From Leucothrix arctica (lineage in GTDB: Bacteria > Pseudomonadota > Gammaproteobacteria > Thiotrichales > Thiotrichaceae): a stretch of DNA of 64,000 bases. The stretch lies in assembly GCF_003172895.1 (NCBI RefSeq), contig NZ_QGKL01000042.1:496001-560000 (forward strand), in the 5' to 3' direction. Made by a program: the position numbers and the translations under genes. The notes beneath the pieces were generated by a model. The model saw only the letters and a program-made list of their open reading frames with translations, made no database searches and was not told where the DNA came from. Below are positions 8,236 to 17,184 of this stretch, piece by piece. How positions within the stretch are numbered: the stretch's first letter is position 1; each line of letters begins with the position of its first letter.

Positions 8236-9828
8236 ATGAAAAATACACACTCCAAAAACCCAAAAGATGCACATGTATACCTAATCGGTAGTGGAATAGC
8301 TGGTCTGGCCAGTGCTTTCTATTTAGAAAAAGATGCAGGCGTTCCTGGTGAGAACATTCATATTTTAGAAAAAGATATGATCGCTGGTGGCGCTACCGAC
8401 GGTGCTGGTGATAACGAGAAAGGCTTTGTGGTTCGGGGTGGCAGAATGCACGAGATGCATTACGAGTGCTATTGGGAACTACTTTCTCACATTCCTTCGT
8501 TAGAAGACCCTAACGTGTCGGTTCGTGACGAGTCCTATGAGTTTAATGAGCGTTTTGTCTCTAACGGTCAAGCTAGACTATTAAAAGACGGCAAGAAGCT
8601 CGATGTATCATCCTATGGCTTATCCTTAGCTCAACAAAAGGACTTCATCAAACTCACCTATATGTCTGAAAAGTCCTTAGGCGATAAGCGCATAGAAGAC
8701 TGGTTTGACCAAGATTTCTTTGAAACCAACTTTTGGTATATCTGGACCTCTATGTTTGCTTTCCAGAAGTGGAGCAGTCTTGCTGAAATGAGACGCTACA
8801 TGAAACGCTTCATACACCTTGTCCAAGGGCTATACAAATTGGGCGGCGTAATGCGTACCAAGTATAACCAATACGACTCGGTGGTTAGACCGATGAAACG
8901 ATACCTTGAAAGCAAAGGTGTTCATTTTGATATGGGTAGGGAAGTCATCGATATCGATTTCAACTTATCCGCTGACAAAGTAACCGCCACTGTTCTACTT
9001 ATGAAAGATGGCTCTGAGATCGTACTTGGGGAGAATGACTATGTATTTTTCACTAATGGCTCAATCACTGAAAGCACGGATAACGGCACCTTCAATACTC
9101 ACGCAAAATTAAAAGGGATTGAAGAATCAGGCTCTTGGAAGCTCTGGAAAAAGATCGCAGCAAAAGACCCGTCCTTTGGTAACCCAGCACCGTTCTGTGA
9201 CAATGTTGATTTACAAAAATGGTACTCATTTACTGCAACCATGAAAGACAGCACCTTCCACGATTACATGGAAAACTTCTCCGGTAATGTTGACGGTACA
9301 GGTGGCTTAGTAACACTTACTGACTCTAACTGGTTGATGTCGATTGTAATCGCTCGACAACCACATTTTCCTAACCAAGATGCTGACGTCAAAGTCTTTT
9401 GGGGATATGGCTTATACCCCGATCGCAAAGGTAACCATGTCTACAAAACGATGGCGGAATGTACTGGTGCAGAAATGCTGGAAGAGCTGTATTACCACTT
9501 GAATATTCAAGACTTAATGAAGCCAGTAACAGCCGCAGGGAAGGTCAACTGTATTCCTGTTTCTATGCCGTTTATTGATAGCCTCTTTATGCCGAGACTA
9601 GCGGGTGACAGACCTGATGTCGTTCCCGCTGGCTCTACAAACTTCGCCTTTTTAGGGCAGTTTGCTGAAGCACCTAAAGATTGCGTGTTTACGGTTGAAT
9701 ACTCGGTGAGAACCGCTCAAATGGCCGTTTATGGACTGTTTGATACAGATAAGGAAGTACACCCTATGTACGAACCTACACACCATCCGAAGCATTTAAT
9801 TGAAGCACTTAAAGCCATTAGCAACTAA
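8236..9828 (+). CDS. ohyA: oleate hydratase, copy 3 (divergent)
   Basis: 530 aa, same family as copies 1 and 2 but more distant. The FAD fold is GSGIAGLASAFYL at residues 18-30, RGGRM lies at 67-71 and YNQYD at 210-214. The C-terminal part keeps NCIPVSMPFIDSLFMPR and FTVEYSVRTAQMAVY. The shorter DxGAGD segment (residues 55-59) and the missing Cys of the NCIPC motif distinguish it from the other two. It has its own regulatory element upstream and its own terminator. The divergence suggests a different chain length, double-bond position or membrane association (inference). Confidence 0.92.
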   Translation: MKNTHSKNPKDAHVYLIGSGIAGLASAFYLEKDAGVPGENIHILEKDMIAGGATDGAGDNEKGFVVRGGRMHEMHYECYWELLSHIPSLEDPNVSVRDESYEFNERFVSNGQARLLKDGKKLDVSSYGLSLAQQKDFIKLTYMSEKSLGDKRIEDWFDQDFFETNFWYIWTSMFAFQKWSSLAEMRRYMKRFIHLVQGLYKLGGVMRTKYNQYDSVVRPMKRYLESKGVHFDMGREVIDIDFNLSADKVTATVLLMKDGSEIVLGENDYVFFTNGSITESTDNGTFNTHAKLKGIEESGSWKLWKKIAAKDPSFGNPAPFCDNVDLQKWYSFTATMKDSTFHDYMENFSGNVDGTGGLVTLTDSNWLMSIVIARQPHFPNQDADVKVFWGYGLYPDRKGNHVYKTMAECTGAEMLEELYYHLNIQDLMKPVTAAGKVNCIPVSMPFIDSLFMPRLAGDRPDVVPAGSTNFAFLGQFAEAPKDCVFTVEYSVRTAQMAVYGLFDTDKEVHPMYEPTHHPKHLIEALKAISN

Positions 9829-9881
9829 TGAAGCTTTAGCCCCTATAACAACTTAGCTTTCTCTTAAGCTTTTATCGTTCG

Positions 9882-9930
9882 AATGCCAGTGAACTAGGAC
9901 ATTTGTCTTAGCACTGGCATTTTGCATTTC
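9882..9930 (+). terminator. rho-independent terminator after oleate hydratase 3
   Basis: Nested hairpin: AATGCCAGTG pairs with CACTGGCATT (9882-9891 with 9912-9921), and the inner segment CTAGGAC pairs with GTCTTAG. It is followed by TTGCATTTC, a weak T run. Confidence 0.7.
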
Positions 9931-9984
9931 AGACAGCCTGGTCGTCATTAAAAGTTATTAATAAGCGCAGCTAAACAGCCAAAA

Positions 9985-10024
9985 CTAAGTACTTTCCACA
10001 ATCCTATTACGCACAACACCGAAT
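9985..10024 (+). promoter_or_regulatory. direct-repeat element, copy upstream of the ALDH-ADH-pnt operon
   Basis: Left half CTAAGTACTTTCCACA, 7 bp spacer, right half TACGCACAACACCGAAT. TATGAG begins 15 bp behind it. It ends 133 bp before the ATG at 10158. The remaining sequence of this 329-bp gap is noncoding apart from the preceding terminator. Confidence 0.82.
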
Positions 10025-10157
10025 AGTAAGCCGCGACGCTATGAGTGATTATCTAGTCCGTGTTGGAGATATTTTGTGACGCTAAACATATCGCATAAAT
10101 ACCCACCAAAGTCGTTCTTAATAATGTTGAAAGACATCTATTTAACAGGATATTGAA

Positions 10158-11549
10158 ATGAGTTACGCAACAACAAATCCGTACACCGGTGAAGTTTTAC
10201 AGACGTTTACTGACGCCACTGACTCTGAAGTAATTCAGGCAATTGAAGATGCTAATACGGCATTCCTTTCTTGGAGAAAGACCTCATTTGCTGAACGCGC
10301 CAAAATCATGCAAAACGCAGCTGATTTACTACGCAAAGACGTTGCTGGTTACGCCAAATTATTAACACTTGAAATGGGCAAGCTAACACCTGAGGCAGAA
10401 GCCGAAGTCGAGTTATCTGCTGCTATTTTTGAGTACTACGCTAACAATGCTGAGAAGTTGCTAGCACCAGACAAACTTGAGGTTGCTGACTCCGCTGAAG
10501 GTGAAGCGGTTATCGTTCATGACCCTCTCGGTGTTCTGCTAGCGGTTGAGCCTTGGAACTTTCCGTACTATCAAGTCGCTCGTATCATTGCACCGCAATT
10601 ATCAGCGGGGAACGCGATGCTTCTAAAGCATGCGGGGATTGTTCCGCAAAGCTCAGCGGCTTGCGAAAAACTGATGCTTGATGCTGGGTTGCCAAAAGGT
10701 GTCTTCCAAAACCTATACGCCAAACATTCTCAAACTGAGTTAATTATCAATCATCCGTTAGTACGTGGTGTTGCTTTAACAGGCTCAGAAGGTGCGGGTT
10801 CGGTCATTGCATCGACAGCAGGCAAGGCACTTAAGAAATCAACACTAGAACTCGGCGGTGCAGATGCGTTTGTTGTACTCGCCGATGCCGACTTAGAAAA
10901 AACCGTTAATTGGGCAGTCTTCGGACGTCACTGGAACGGCGGTCAGGTGTGCGTTTCCTCTAAGCGAATGATCATTGCTGATGAGATATACGATAAATTT
11001 CTTGAGCTCTATACCGAGGGCGTAGCCAACCTGAAAGCAGGCGACCCGTTTGATTCAGAAACCACGCTAGCACCTTTGTCATCTCAAAGTGCAGCCGATG
11101 ATCTTAAGTTAAAGATTCGTGAAGCGGCTGAAATGGGCGCTACGGCGACAGAAGTAGGCCCTCAAGTGCCAAGCCAAGGGGCTTTTGTACAGCCTACTAT
11201 TCTAACCAATATTAGTGAAAAGAGTCCTGCACGTAACTGGGAGTTTTTCGGGCCCGTCTCGATGATATTCCGGGCAAAAGATGAAGAAGATGCCATCCGT
11301 ATCGCCAATGACTCACCGTTTGGTTTGGGCGGCTCAGTATTTACTTCTGACCCTCGTCATGGTGCCGAAGTAGCGAAGAAAATCTCTACAGGAATGGTAT
11401 TCGTTAATCACCCAACCATGGTGAAAGCTGACTTACCGTTTGGTGGCATTCGTCACTCAGGTTATGGCCGTGAGTTACTCGGTCTTGGTATCAAAGAGTT
11501 TGTGAATCACAAGCTAATCGATGTTGTTGATATTGACGCACCATTCTAA
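10158..11549 (+). CDS. aldehyde dehydrogenase, succinate-semialdehyde dehydrogenase type
   Basis: 463 aa, NAD(P)-dependent ALDH superfamily, of the short SSADH (Sad/GabD-like) group. Catalytic Cys265 is in GGQVCVSSKR, general base Glu231 in LELGGADAF, and the oxyanion Asn134 in EPWNFP. Family reaction: oxidation of an aldehyde (often succinate semialdehyde) to its acid with reduction of NAD(P). It is followed by a Zn alcohol dehydrogenase after 17 bp, so it may oxidise the aldehyde made by that enzyme. First gene of a five-gene unit ending in NAD(P)HX repair. AGGATA precedes the ATG. Confidence 0.88.
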   Translation: MSYATTNPYTGEVLQTFTDATDSEVIQAIEDANTAFLSWRKTSFAERAKIMQNAADLLRKDVAGYAKLLTLEMGKLTPEAEAEVELSAAIFEYYANNAEKLLAPDKLEVADSAEGEAVIVHDPLGVLLAVEPWNFPYYQVARIIAPQLSAGNAMLLKHAGIVPQSSAACEKLMLDAGLPKGVFQNLYAKHSQTELIINHPLVRGVALTGSEGAGSVIASTAGKALKKSTLELGGADAFVVLADADLEKTVNWAVFGRHWNGGQVCVSSKRMIIADEIYDKFLELYTEGVANLKAGDPFDSETTLAPLSSQSAADDLKLKIREAAEMGATATEVGPQVPSQGAFVQPTILTNISEKSPARNWEFFGPVSMIFRAKDEEDAIRIANDSPFGLGGSVFTSDPRHGAEVAKKISTGMVFVNHPTMVKADLPFGGIRHSGYGRELLGLGIKEFVNHKLIDVVDIDAPF

Positions 11550-11566
11550 TTTAAGAGGACATTATT

Positions 11567-12604
11567 ATGACAAACAAAATGCAAGCAGCAGTGGTTGAAG
11601 CATTCGGTAAACCATTAGCAATCGTTGAATTAGATATTCCTTCTCCGGGCGCTGGCCAAATTTTGGTTAAAACAGAAGCCTGTGGTGTATGCCACACAGA
11701 CCTTCACGCAGCACATGGAGACTGGCCATTAAAACCAACACCACCATTTACACCAGGACATGAAGGTATTGGTCTTGTTACTGAGATCGGCGCAGGTGTT
11801 ACATCGGTGAAAGTCGGCGACCGTGTCGGTGTGCCATGGCTTTACTCAGCGTGTGGTCACTGTGAGTTTTGCTTAAGTGCACAAGAGCCAGTATGTGGTG
11901 AAGCTGAGTTTGGTGGTTATACCAAAAATGGTGGTTTTGCCGAGTACATCATTGCTGACCCAGATTATGTGGCTCACATTCCAGATGGTTTATCAGCCAT
12001 TGATGCAGCTCCAATCATTTGTGCAGGTATCACTACTTACAAAGGTATTAAAGAAACAGCGGCAAAACCGGGTCAATGGATTGCGATTTCTGGTTGTGGT
12101 GGTCTAGGTCATTTAGCAATTCAATATGCTAAAGCGATGGGCTTAAAAGTCTGCGCGGTGGATATTGATGATAGCAAGCTTGAACATGCTAAAACAAATG
12201 GCGCTGATGTCGTCGTTAATGCAAAAACTGAAGGTGACAAAACAGCAGAAGTGGTTAAGCAACTGACTGATGGTGGCGCACATGGTGTGTTAATTACAGC
12301 ACCATCACTACCGGCATTTGAACAGGGCGTTTCTATGACGCGTAAGCACGGTACCTGTGTACTTGTTGGTTTGCCACCGGGTGAGTTTCCTACTCCGTTG
12401 TTTGACGTGGTCGCCAATTGCATCACGGTACGTGGCTCGTTTGTTGGTAACCGTAAAGACATGGCCGAAGCACTAGCCTTTGCTGCGGAAGGCAAGGTTA
12501 AAGCTGACATCGAGCTACAACCATTGACGGCTATCAATGACATCTTTAACCGTTTAGAGAAAGGTGAAGTTGCGGCACGTGTTGTTATCGATTTTAGCAA
12601 ATAG
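11567..12604 (+). CDS. adhP: zinc-dependent alcohol dehydrogenase (AdhP type)
   Basis: 345 aa medium-chain dehydrogenase. Catalytic zinc ligands are Cys42 (CGVCHTD), His65 (GHE) and Cys152. The structural zinc is held by Cys96, Cys99, Cys102 and Cys110. The Rossmann motif GCGGLG is at 176-181, with Asp199 at the end of strand 2, which favours NAD over NADP. Family reaction: reversible oxidation of primary alcohols such as ethanol to aldehydes. Strong GAGG ribosome site. It lies between the ALDH and pntA in one transcript, suggesting fermentation or detoxification of alcohols and aldehydes linked to NAD/NADP balancing. Confidence 0.9.
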   Translation: MTNKMQAAVVEAFGKPLAIVELDIPSPGAGQILVKTEACGVCHTDLHAAHGDWPLKPTPPFTPGHEGIGLVTEIGAGVTSVKVGDRVGVPWLYSACGHCEFCLSAQEPVCGEAEFGGYTKNGGFAEYIIADPDYVAHIPDGLSAIDAAPIICAGITTYKGIKETAAKPGQWIAISGCGGLGHLAIQYAKAMGLKVCAVDIDDSKLEHAKTNGADVVVNAKTEGDKTAEVVKQLTDGGAHGVLITAPSLPAFEQGVSMTRKHGTCVLVGLPPGEFPTPLFDVVANCITVRGSFVGNRKDMAEALAFAAEGKVKADIELQPLTAINDIFNRLEKGEVAARVVIDFSK

Positions 12605-12620
12605 TTAACTACCCATAATG

Positions 12621-12649
12621 CGTCATGCGGGAGGTGATCCCGTGTGACG
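12621..12649 (+). other. intercistronic hairpin between adh and pntA
   Basis: CGTCA and CGGGA (12621-12632) pair with TCCCG and TGACG (12638-12649) around a TG/TG internal loop and a 5-nt loop. There is no T run, so it is more likely an mRNA-processing or stability element than a terminator. Confidence 0.6.
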
Positions 12650-12670
12650 TAATAGATAAAGGACATCACT

Positions 12671-14203
12671 ATGAAAATCGGTGTACCGAAGGAAACTCAT
12701 AAGGGCGAACGACGTGTCGCAACGACACCCGATGTAGCCACCCAACTATTAAAACTAGGCTTCACTGTGTCAGTAGAAGCTGGAGCAGGGGCTGAAGCCA
12801 GTTATACCGATGCGGCTTATATCGCTGCAGGCTGTGAAATCATCGAGTCAGCAAAAGACCTTTGGGCAAAGTCAGACATCATCCTTAAAGTGCAAGCACC
12901 TGAAGCTGATGAAGTTTCATTACTCCATTCTGGACAGATACTCATTTGCTTCCTCTGGCCAGCACAAGCACCAGAACTACTCAATAAACTCTCTGAGCTT
13001 GAGGTCACTGCTATCGCAATGGATAGTGTTCCTCGTATTTCACGCGCCCAAAAAATGGATGCTCGAAGCTCCATGGCTAATATCTCAGGCTACCGCGCAA
13101 TTATTGAAGCCGCAGAACATTTTGGTCGGTTCTTCGCTGGACAGATCACCGCAGCAGGCAAAGTGTCACCAGCAAAAGTATTGGTTATTGGCGCTGGCGT
13201 AGCAGGCTTATCGGCAATAGGGACAGCAAAAAGTATGGGGGCGATTGTTCGCTCATTTGATACCCGCCCAGAAGTAAAAGAACAAATTGAAAGTCTCGAT
13301 GCCGAGTTTTTGATGCTCGACTTTAAGAATGAAGGCGGCTCTGGTGAAGGTGGTTATGCCAAGGTAATGAGTGACGAGTTCATTCAAGCTGAAATGGCCT
13401 TATTCGCTAAACAAGCTAAAGACGTCGACATTATTGTTACTACTGCACTAATTCCCGGTAAACCCGCACCTAAGTTGATTACGGCCGAGATGGTTAAATC
13501 AATGAAGCAAGGGAGTGTGATCGTCGATCTTGCGGCTGAACAGGGTGGTAATTGTGAACTGGCTGTACCCGGCGAAGTGACAGTAAAACACGGCGTATCG
13601 ATTATTGCTTATACCGACTTGCCTAGTCGTATGGCTGCTCAGTCCAGCCAACTCTATGGCACCAACCTTCGCCACTTACTACATGACATGACGCCGCAAA
13701 AAGACGGTGAAGTCGTGGTCAATATGGAAGATCAAGTAGTACGAGGGGCAGTGATCTGTAAAGAAGGAAAAATAACATGGCCGCCACCAGCACCCACGCT
13801 ATCTGTGAAACCGAAAAAACCTGTAGTCGCTCCAGCGCCAATTGTTGCTGAGAAAAAGAAGTCACCTACAGGAGCAATCATTGGAGCCGCCATTGCTGCC
13901 GTCGCTTTACTTGCCGTCGGCTCTGTCGCGCCAGCGGATTTCATGGCGCACTTTACGGTGTTCGTGCTCGCTTGTTTCATCGGTTACACCGTCATTTGGA
14001 ATGTATCTCCGTCGTTGCATACACCCCTAATGAGCGTCACCAACGCTATTTCTAGCATCATTGTAATTGGTGCTCTGATACAAATTAGCTCGGAAGACAA
14101 CACCATAAAATGGATAGCTGTTTTCACCCTATTAATCACGGGCATTAACATGGTTGGTGGCTTTGCGGTCACTCATCGCATGCTCAACATGTTCCGTAAG
14201 TGA
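12671..14203 (+). CDS. pntA: NAD(P) transhydrogenase, alpha subunit
   Basis: 510 aa, the usual length for an undivided PntA. It starts [17 protein letters not shown], typical of PntA and alanine dehydrogenase, with the NAD-binding fold [13 protein letters not shown] at about residue 176. The C-terminal quarter (residues about 395-510) holds four membrane helices after a Pro/Lys-rich linker. With PntB it forms the proton-motive-force-driven enzyme that moves hydride from NADH to NADP in the inner membrane. AAAGGAC precedes the ATG. The presence of pntAB behind ALDH/ADH suggests converting the NADH formed into NADPH. Confidence 0.95.
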   Translation: MKIGVPKETHKGERRVATTPDVATQLLKLGFTVSVEAGAGAEASYTDAAYIAAGCEIIESAKDLWAKSDIILKVQAPEADEVSLLHSGQILICFLWPAQAPELLNKLSELEVTAIAMDSVPRISRAQKMDARSSMANISGYRAIIEAAEHFGRFFAGQITAAGKVSPAKVLVIGAGVAGLSAIGTAKSMGAIVRSFDTRPEVKEQIESLDAEFLMLDFKNEGGSGEGGYAKVMSDEFIQAEMALFAKQAKDVDIIVTTALIPGKPAPKLITAEMVKSMKQGSVIVDLAAEQGGNCELAVPGEVTVKHGVSIIAYTDLPSRMAAQSSQLYGTNLRHLLHDMTPQKDGEVVVNMEDQVVRGAVICKEGKITWPPPAPTLSVKPKKPVVAPAPIVAEKKKSPTGAIIGAAIAAVALLAVGSVAPADFMAHFTVFVLACFIGYTVIWNVSPSLHTPLMSVTNAISSIIVIGALIQISSEDNTIKWIAVFTLLITGINMVGGFAVTHRMLNMFRK

Positions 14204-14210
14204 GGTTGTC

Positions 14211-15608
14211 ATGATTAGCACTGGTCTCATAAGCATGGCCTACATCGCGGCCATGATTCTTTTTATAATAGCGCTAAGTGGTCTATCCAATCAGGAAACA
14301 GCTCGACGCGGTAACTGGTTTGGAATCTCGGGCATGGTTATCGCGTTACTCGCAACTGTGCTTGGCGTTGTCAGTAAAAACTACGTTGAATTAATGTTGG
14401 CATTAGTCGTCGGCGGCAGTATCGGCTTAGTCGTTGCTAAGCGAGTACAAATGACGGCGATGCCTGAGCTTATTGCTAGCTTACACAGCCTCATTGGTCT
14501 AGCAGCAGTGATGGTGGGTTATGCCAATTTTGCCGATAGCGCAGCGACTCACACCGGTGTTGCGTTAACCATTCACGACATCGAAACCTACCTTGGGGTG
14601 CTGATAGGGGCTGTGACGTTCTCAGGCTCAGTAGTTGCGTTTGGCAAGCTCTCTGGACGCATAGGTAGCAAGCCGCTGACTTTGCCGGGTCGTCACCTGT
14701 TTAACCTCGGCTTATTGGTTGCTGTTATTTTTCTAGGCTACCTATTTGTTGCTCAGTCTGCTGCGGGTGGTGGCATGTTGCCGCTATCGATTATGGCGCT
14801 GATTGCATTGGTCTTTGGTGTTCACATGGTGATGGCGATTGGCGGTGCCGATATGCCAGTAGTAATCTCTATGTTAAACAGCTACTCGGGCTGGGCTGCG
14901 GCAGTCACTGGCTTCATGTTGAACAATGATTTGTTGATTGTCACGGGTGCGTTAGTGGGCTCAAGCGGTGCTATTTTAAGCTACATCATGTGCCAAGCGA
15001 TGAATAGGAAGTTCCTGTCTGTCATCGCAGGTGGTTTTGGTGGCAGCAAAAGTAAGGCTGTTGCTGTGGATGATAGCGAGCAGGGCGAAGTCATTACCAT
15101 TAACGCTAACGAAACCGCTGAACTACTGCTAGATGCCAAAGAAGTCATGATCATTCCTGGTTACGGAATGGCCGTTGCAAAAGCGCAGCTAGTTGTCGCT
15201 GAGCTCACCAGTGCGTTAACCGCGAAAGGCGTTAACGTTCGTTTCGGTATTCATCCCGTTGCAGGTCGTATGCCGGGACAAATGAATATATTATTAGCTG
15301 AAGCAAAAATCCCCTATGACATTGTGTTTGAGCTAGATGAAGTGAATGAAGACTTTCCACAGGTTGATGTTTCTCTGGTTATCGGTGCAAATGATATCGT
15401 TAACCCATCGGCATTAGATAACCCTGACAGCCCCATTGCTGGCATGCCTGTTTTAGAGTGCTGGAAAGGCAAAACATCTATCGTGCTTAAAAGATCCATG
15501 GCAACAGGTTACGCGGGTGTACAGAACCCACTGTTCTTCAAAGACAATACACGCATGTTATTTGGTGATGCTAAAGAAACCCTTACTGCAGTTGTTGGAG
15601 CCCTGTAA
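14211..15608 (+). CDS. pntB: NAD(P) transhydrogenase, beta subunit
   Basis: 465 aa from ATG 14211, which has GAGG upstream and begins [15 protein letters not shown]; a longer in-frame extension overlapping pntA is not needed. Several membrane helices fill residues 1-260. The NADP-binding domain III follows, with [10 protein letters not shown] near residue 317 and GANDIVNP further on. Partner of PntA, starting 7 bp after its stop. Confidence 0.95.
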   Translation: MISTGLISMAYIAAMILFIIALSGLSNQETARRGNWFGISGMVIALLATVLGVVSKNYVELMLALVVGGSIGLVVAKRVQMTAMPELIASLHSLIGLAAVMVGYANFADSAATHTGVALTIHDIETYLGVLIGAVTFSGSVVAFGKLSGRIGSKPLTLPGRHLFNLGLLVAVIFLGYLFVAQSAAGGGMLPLSIMALIALVFGVHMVMAIGGADMPVVISMLNSYSGWAAAVTGFMLNNDLLIVTGALVGSSGAILSYIMCQAMNRKFLSVIAGGFGGSKSKAVAVDDSEQGEVITINANETAELLLDAKEVMIIPGYGMAVAKAQLVVAELTSALTAKGVNVRFGIHPVAGRMPGQMNILLAEAKIPYDIVFELDEVNEDFPQVDVSLVIGANDIVNPSALDNPDSPIAGMPVLECWKGKTSIVLKRSMATGYAGVQNPLFFKDNTRMLFGDAKETLTAVVGAL

Positions 15609-15610
15609 AT

Positions 15611-17131
15611 ATGTCCGTTAAAGCTAAATCACTGGATACACCTTGTTCAATCTTTAGACTGCTGACTAACGCTGAAACACAGACTGTTGATCAGTTAGCC
15701 ATTACCAAAGGCATTGATGGATTTGAGCTTATGCAAGCTGCGGGTGCAGCAGTCGCGGAAGCCATCATTGCCCGTTGGTCTATTCGCCCTATAACCGTGC
15801 TGTGTGGGCCCGGTAATAATGGCGGTGATGGCTTTATCGCAGCCAGTGTTTTACGCACTGCTGGCTGGCCGGTGACCCTTGCATTACTTGGCTCATCAAA
15901 AGGCCTCAAAGGCGATGCCGCTAAAGCTGCAAAAATATGGAATGACACGATTGAGCCATTTTCCCAAAAATGCCTCTATAACGCTGAGATTGTGATTGAC
16001 GCAATCTTTGGTGCTGGTCTATCACGCCCAATCAGTAGCGATGCGCTGAACATTATAAAAGCGCTCAAGAAAAGCCTCATACCGGTATGTGCTATCGATG
16101 TGCCTAGTGGTATTGATGGGTCTACTGGCAAAGTTTTGGGGCGTGCCGCAGTCGCAGACCTTACCGTTACTTTTTTTCGTAAAAAACCAGCGCATCTGCT
16201 TTACCCTGCAAGACGCATTTGTGGTGACGTTGTTTTGGCAGATATCGGAATACCTGACTCATTACTTCATGAGTTACCGACGAAACATGATCACAAAACA
16301 TGGGAAAACAATCCGCAATTATGGATGGCTAAGTACCCCTGGCCAAGAGCAGAAAATTACAAATACCAACGCGGTGAAGTGTTAGTGCTAGGCGGTGAAA
16401 GTATGACTGGCGCTAGTCGAATGACTGCGATGGCGGCAGGTAGAGCAGGTGCTGGAATAATCACCGTGGCAGCGCCTGCCAAAGTATGGAGTATTTATGC
16501 TACCTCACTACTTAGTGCCATTGTGCGTAGTATCGATAACGTTGAAGACTTTAACGAATTACTGCTAGATGTTCGTCGCAACGTCATTGCTATTGGCCCT
16601 GGCGCCGGTGTTAATGACAATACGAAACAATATGTACTCTCAGCCTTAGCTACAAAGCGGGCAGTGGTGCTTGATGCTGACGCCTTGAGTGTCTTTGCCG
16701 ATGACCCTAAACAACTATTTAACGCCATTAGAGGACAGTGTGTTTTAACACCTCATACCGGTGAATTTAACCGTCTGTTTGATTTTGATGGCGACAAACT
16801 GGATTGCGCTAGAAGTGCCGCCAGACAAAGTAATGCAGTGATTGTACTAAAGGGTGCAGATACCGTGATTGCAGCGCCAGATGGCCGTGCCATTATTAAC
16901 TCAAATGCCCCACCACAGCTTGCAACGGGTGGCAGCGGTGATGTACTGACAGGATTTACAGCCGCGCTGTTGGCCCAAGGTATGCCGCCTTTTGAAGCTG
17001 CGGCCGCAGCAGTCTGGTTACATGGCGAGGCTGCAACCGAGTTTGGCCTTGGCCTTATCGCAGAAGACTTACCAAATACACTTCCAGCTGTTTTACAAAA
17101 GCTCAAAGCCTCATTTGAGGCAGCAGAATAA
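15611..17131 (+). CDS. nnr: bifunctional NAD(P)H-hydrate epimerase / ADP-dependent dehydratase
   Basis: 506 aa YjeF-type fusion. The N-terminal epimerase domain (about 1-225) has GPGNNGGDG at 66-74 and Asp130 in DAIFGAGLSRP. The C-terminal ribokinase-like dehydratase (about 240-500) has TPHTGEFNRL and ATGGSGDVLTG. It repairs hydrated NADH and NADPH, first interconverting the epimers and then dehydrating the S form. It begins 2 bp after pntB stops, so it is translated from the same mRNA; GGAG lies at the end of pntB. Linking cofactor repair to the transhydrogenase makes biochemical sense because both act on the nicotinamide pool. Confidence 0.93.
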   Translation: MSVKAKSLDTPCSIFRLLTNAETQTVDQLAITKGIDGFELMQAAGAAVAEAIIARWSIRPITVLCGPGNNGGDGFIAASVLRTAGWPVTLALLGSSKGLKGDAAKAAKIWNDTIEPFSQKCLYNAEIVIDAIFGAGLSRPISSDALNIIKALKKSLIPVCAIDVPSGIDGSTGKVLGRAAVADLTVTFFRKKPAHLLYPARRICGDVVLADIGIPDSLLHELPTKHDHKTWENNPQLWMAKYPWPRAENYKYQRGEVLVLGGESMTGASRMTAMAAGRAGAGIITVAAPAKVWSIYATSLLSAIVRSIDNVEDFNELLLDVRRNVIAIGPGAGVNDNTKQYVLSALATKRAVVLDADALSVFADDPKQLFNAIRGQCVLTPHTGEFNRLFDFDGDKLDCARSAARQSNAVIVLKGADTVIAAPDGRAIINSNAPPQLATGGSGDVLTGFTAALLAQGMPPFEAAAAAVWLHGEAATEFGLGLIAEDLPNTLPAVLQKLKASFEAAE

Positions 17132-17152
17132 TTAGTCCTGACTTTGCTGATT

Positions 17153-17170
17153 AGACAAAAAGTGTCTTTT
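17153..17170 (+). terminator. weak terminator-like hairpin after nnr
   Basis: AGACA pairs with TGTCT over a 5-nt loop and is followed by TTT. The stem is only 5 bp, so the lipoprotein gene downstream may still be part of the operon. Confidence 0.35.
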
Positions 17171-17184
17171 ATTGGAGAAATAAA

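Noticed and set aside
12121-12669. 182-aa minus-strand frame opposite adh
   Set aside because: Lies wholly antisense to the Zn-ADH gene, which has all its metal ligands; no ribosome site or family similarity.
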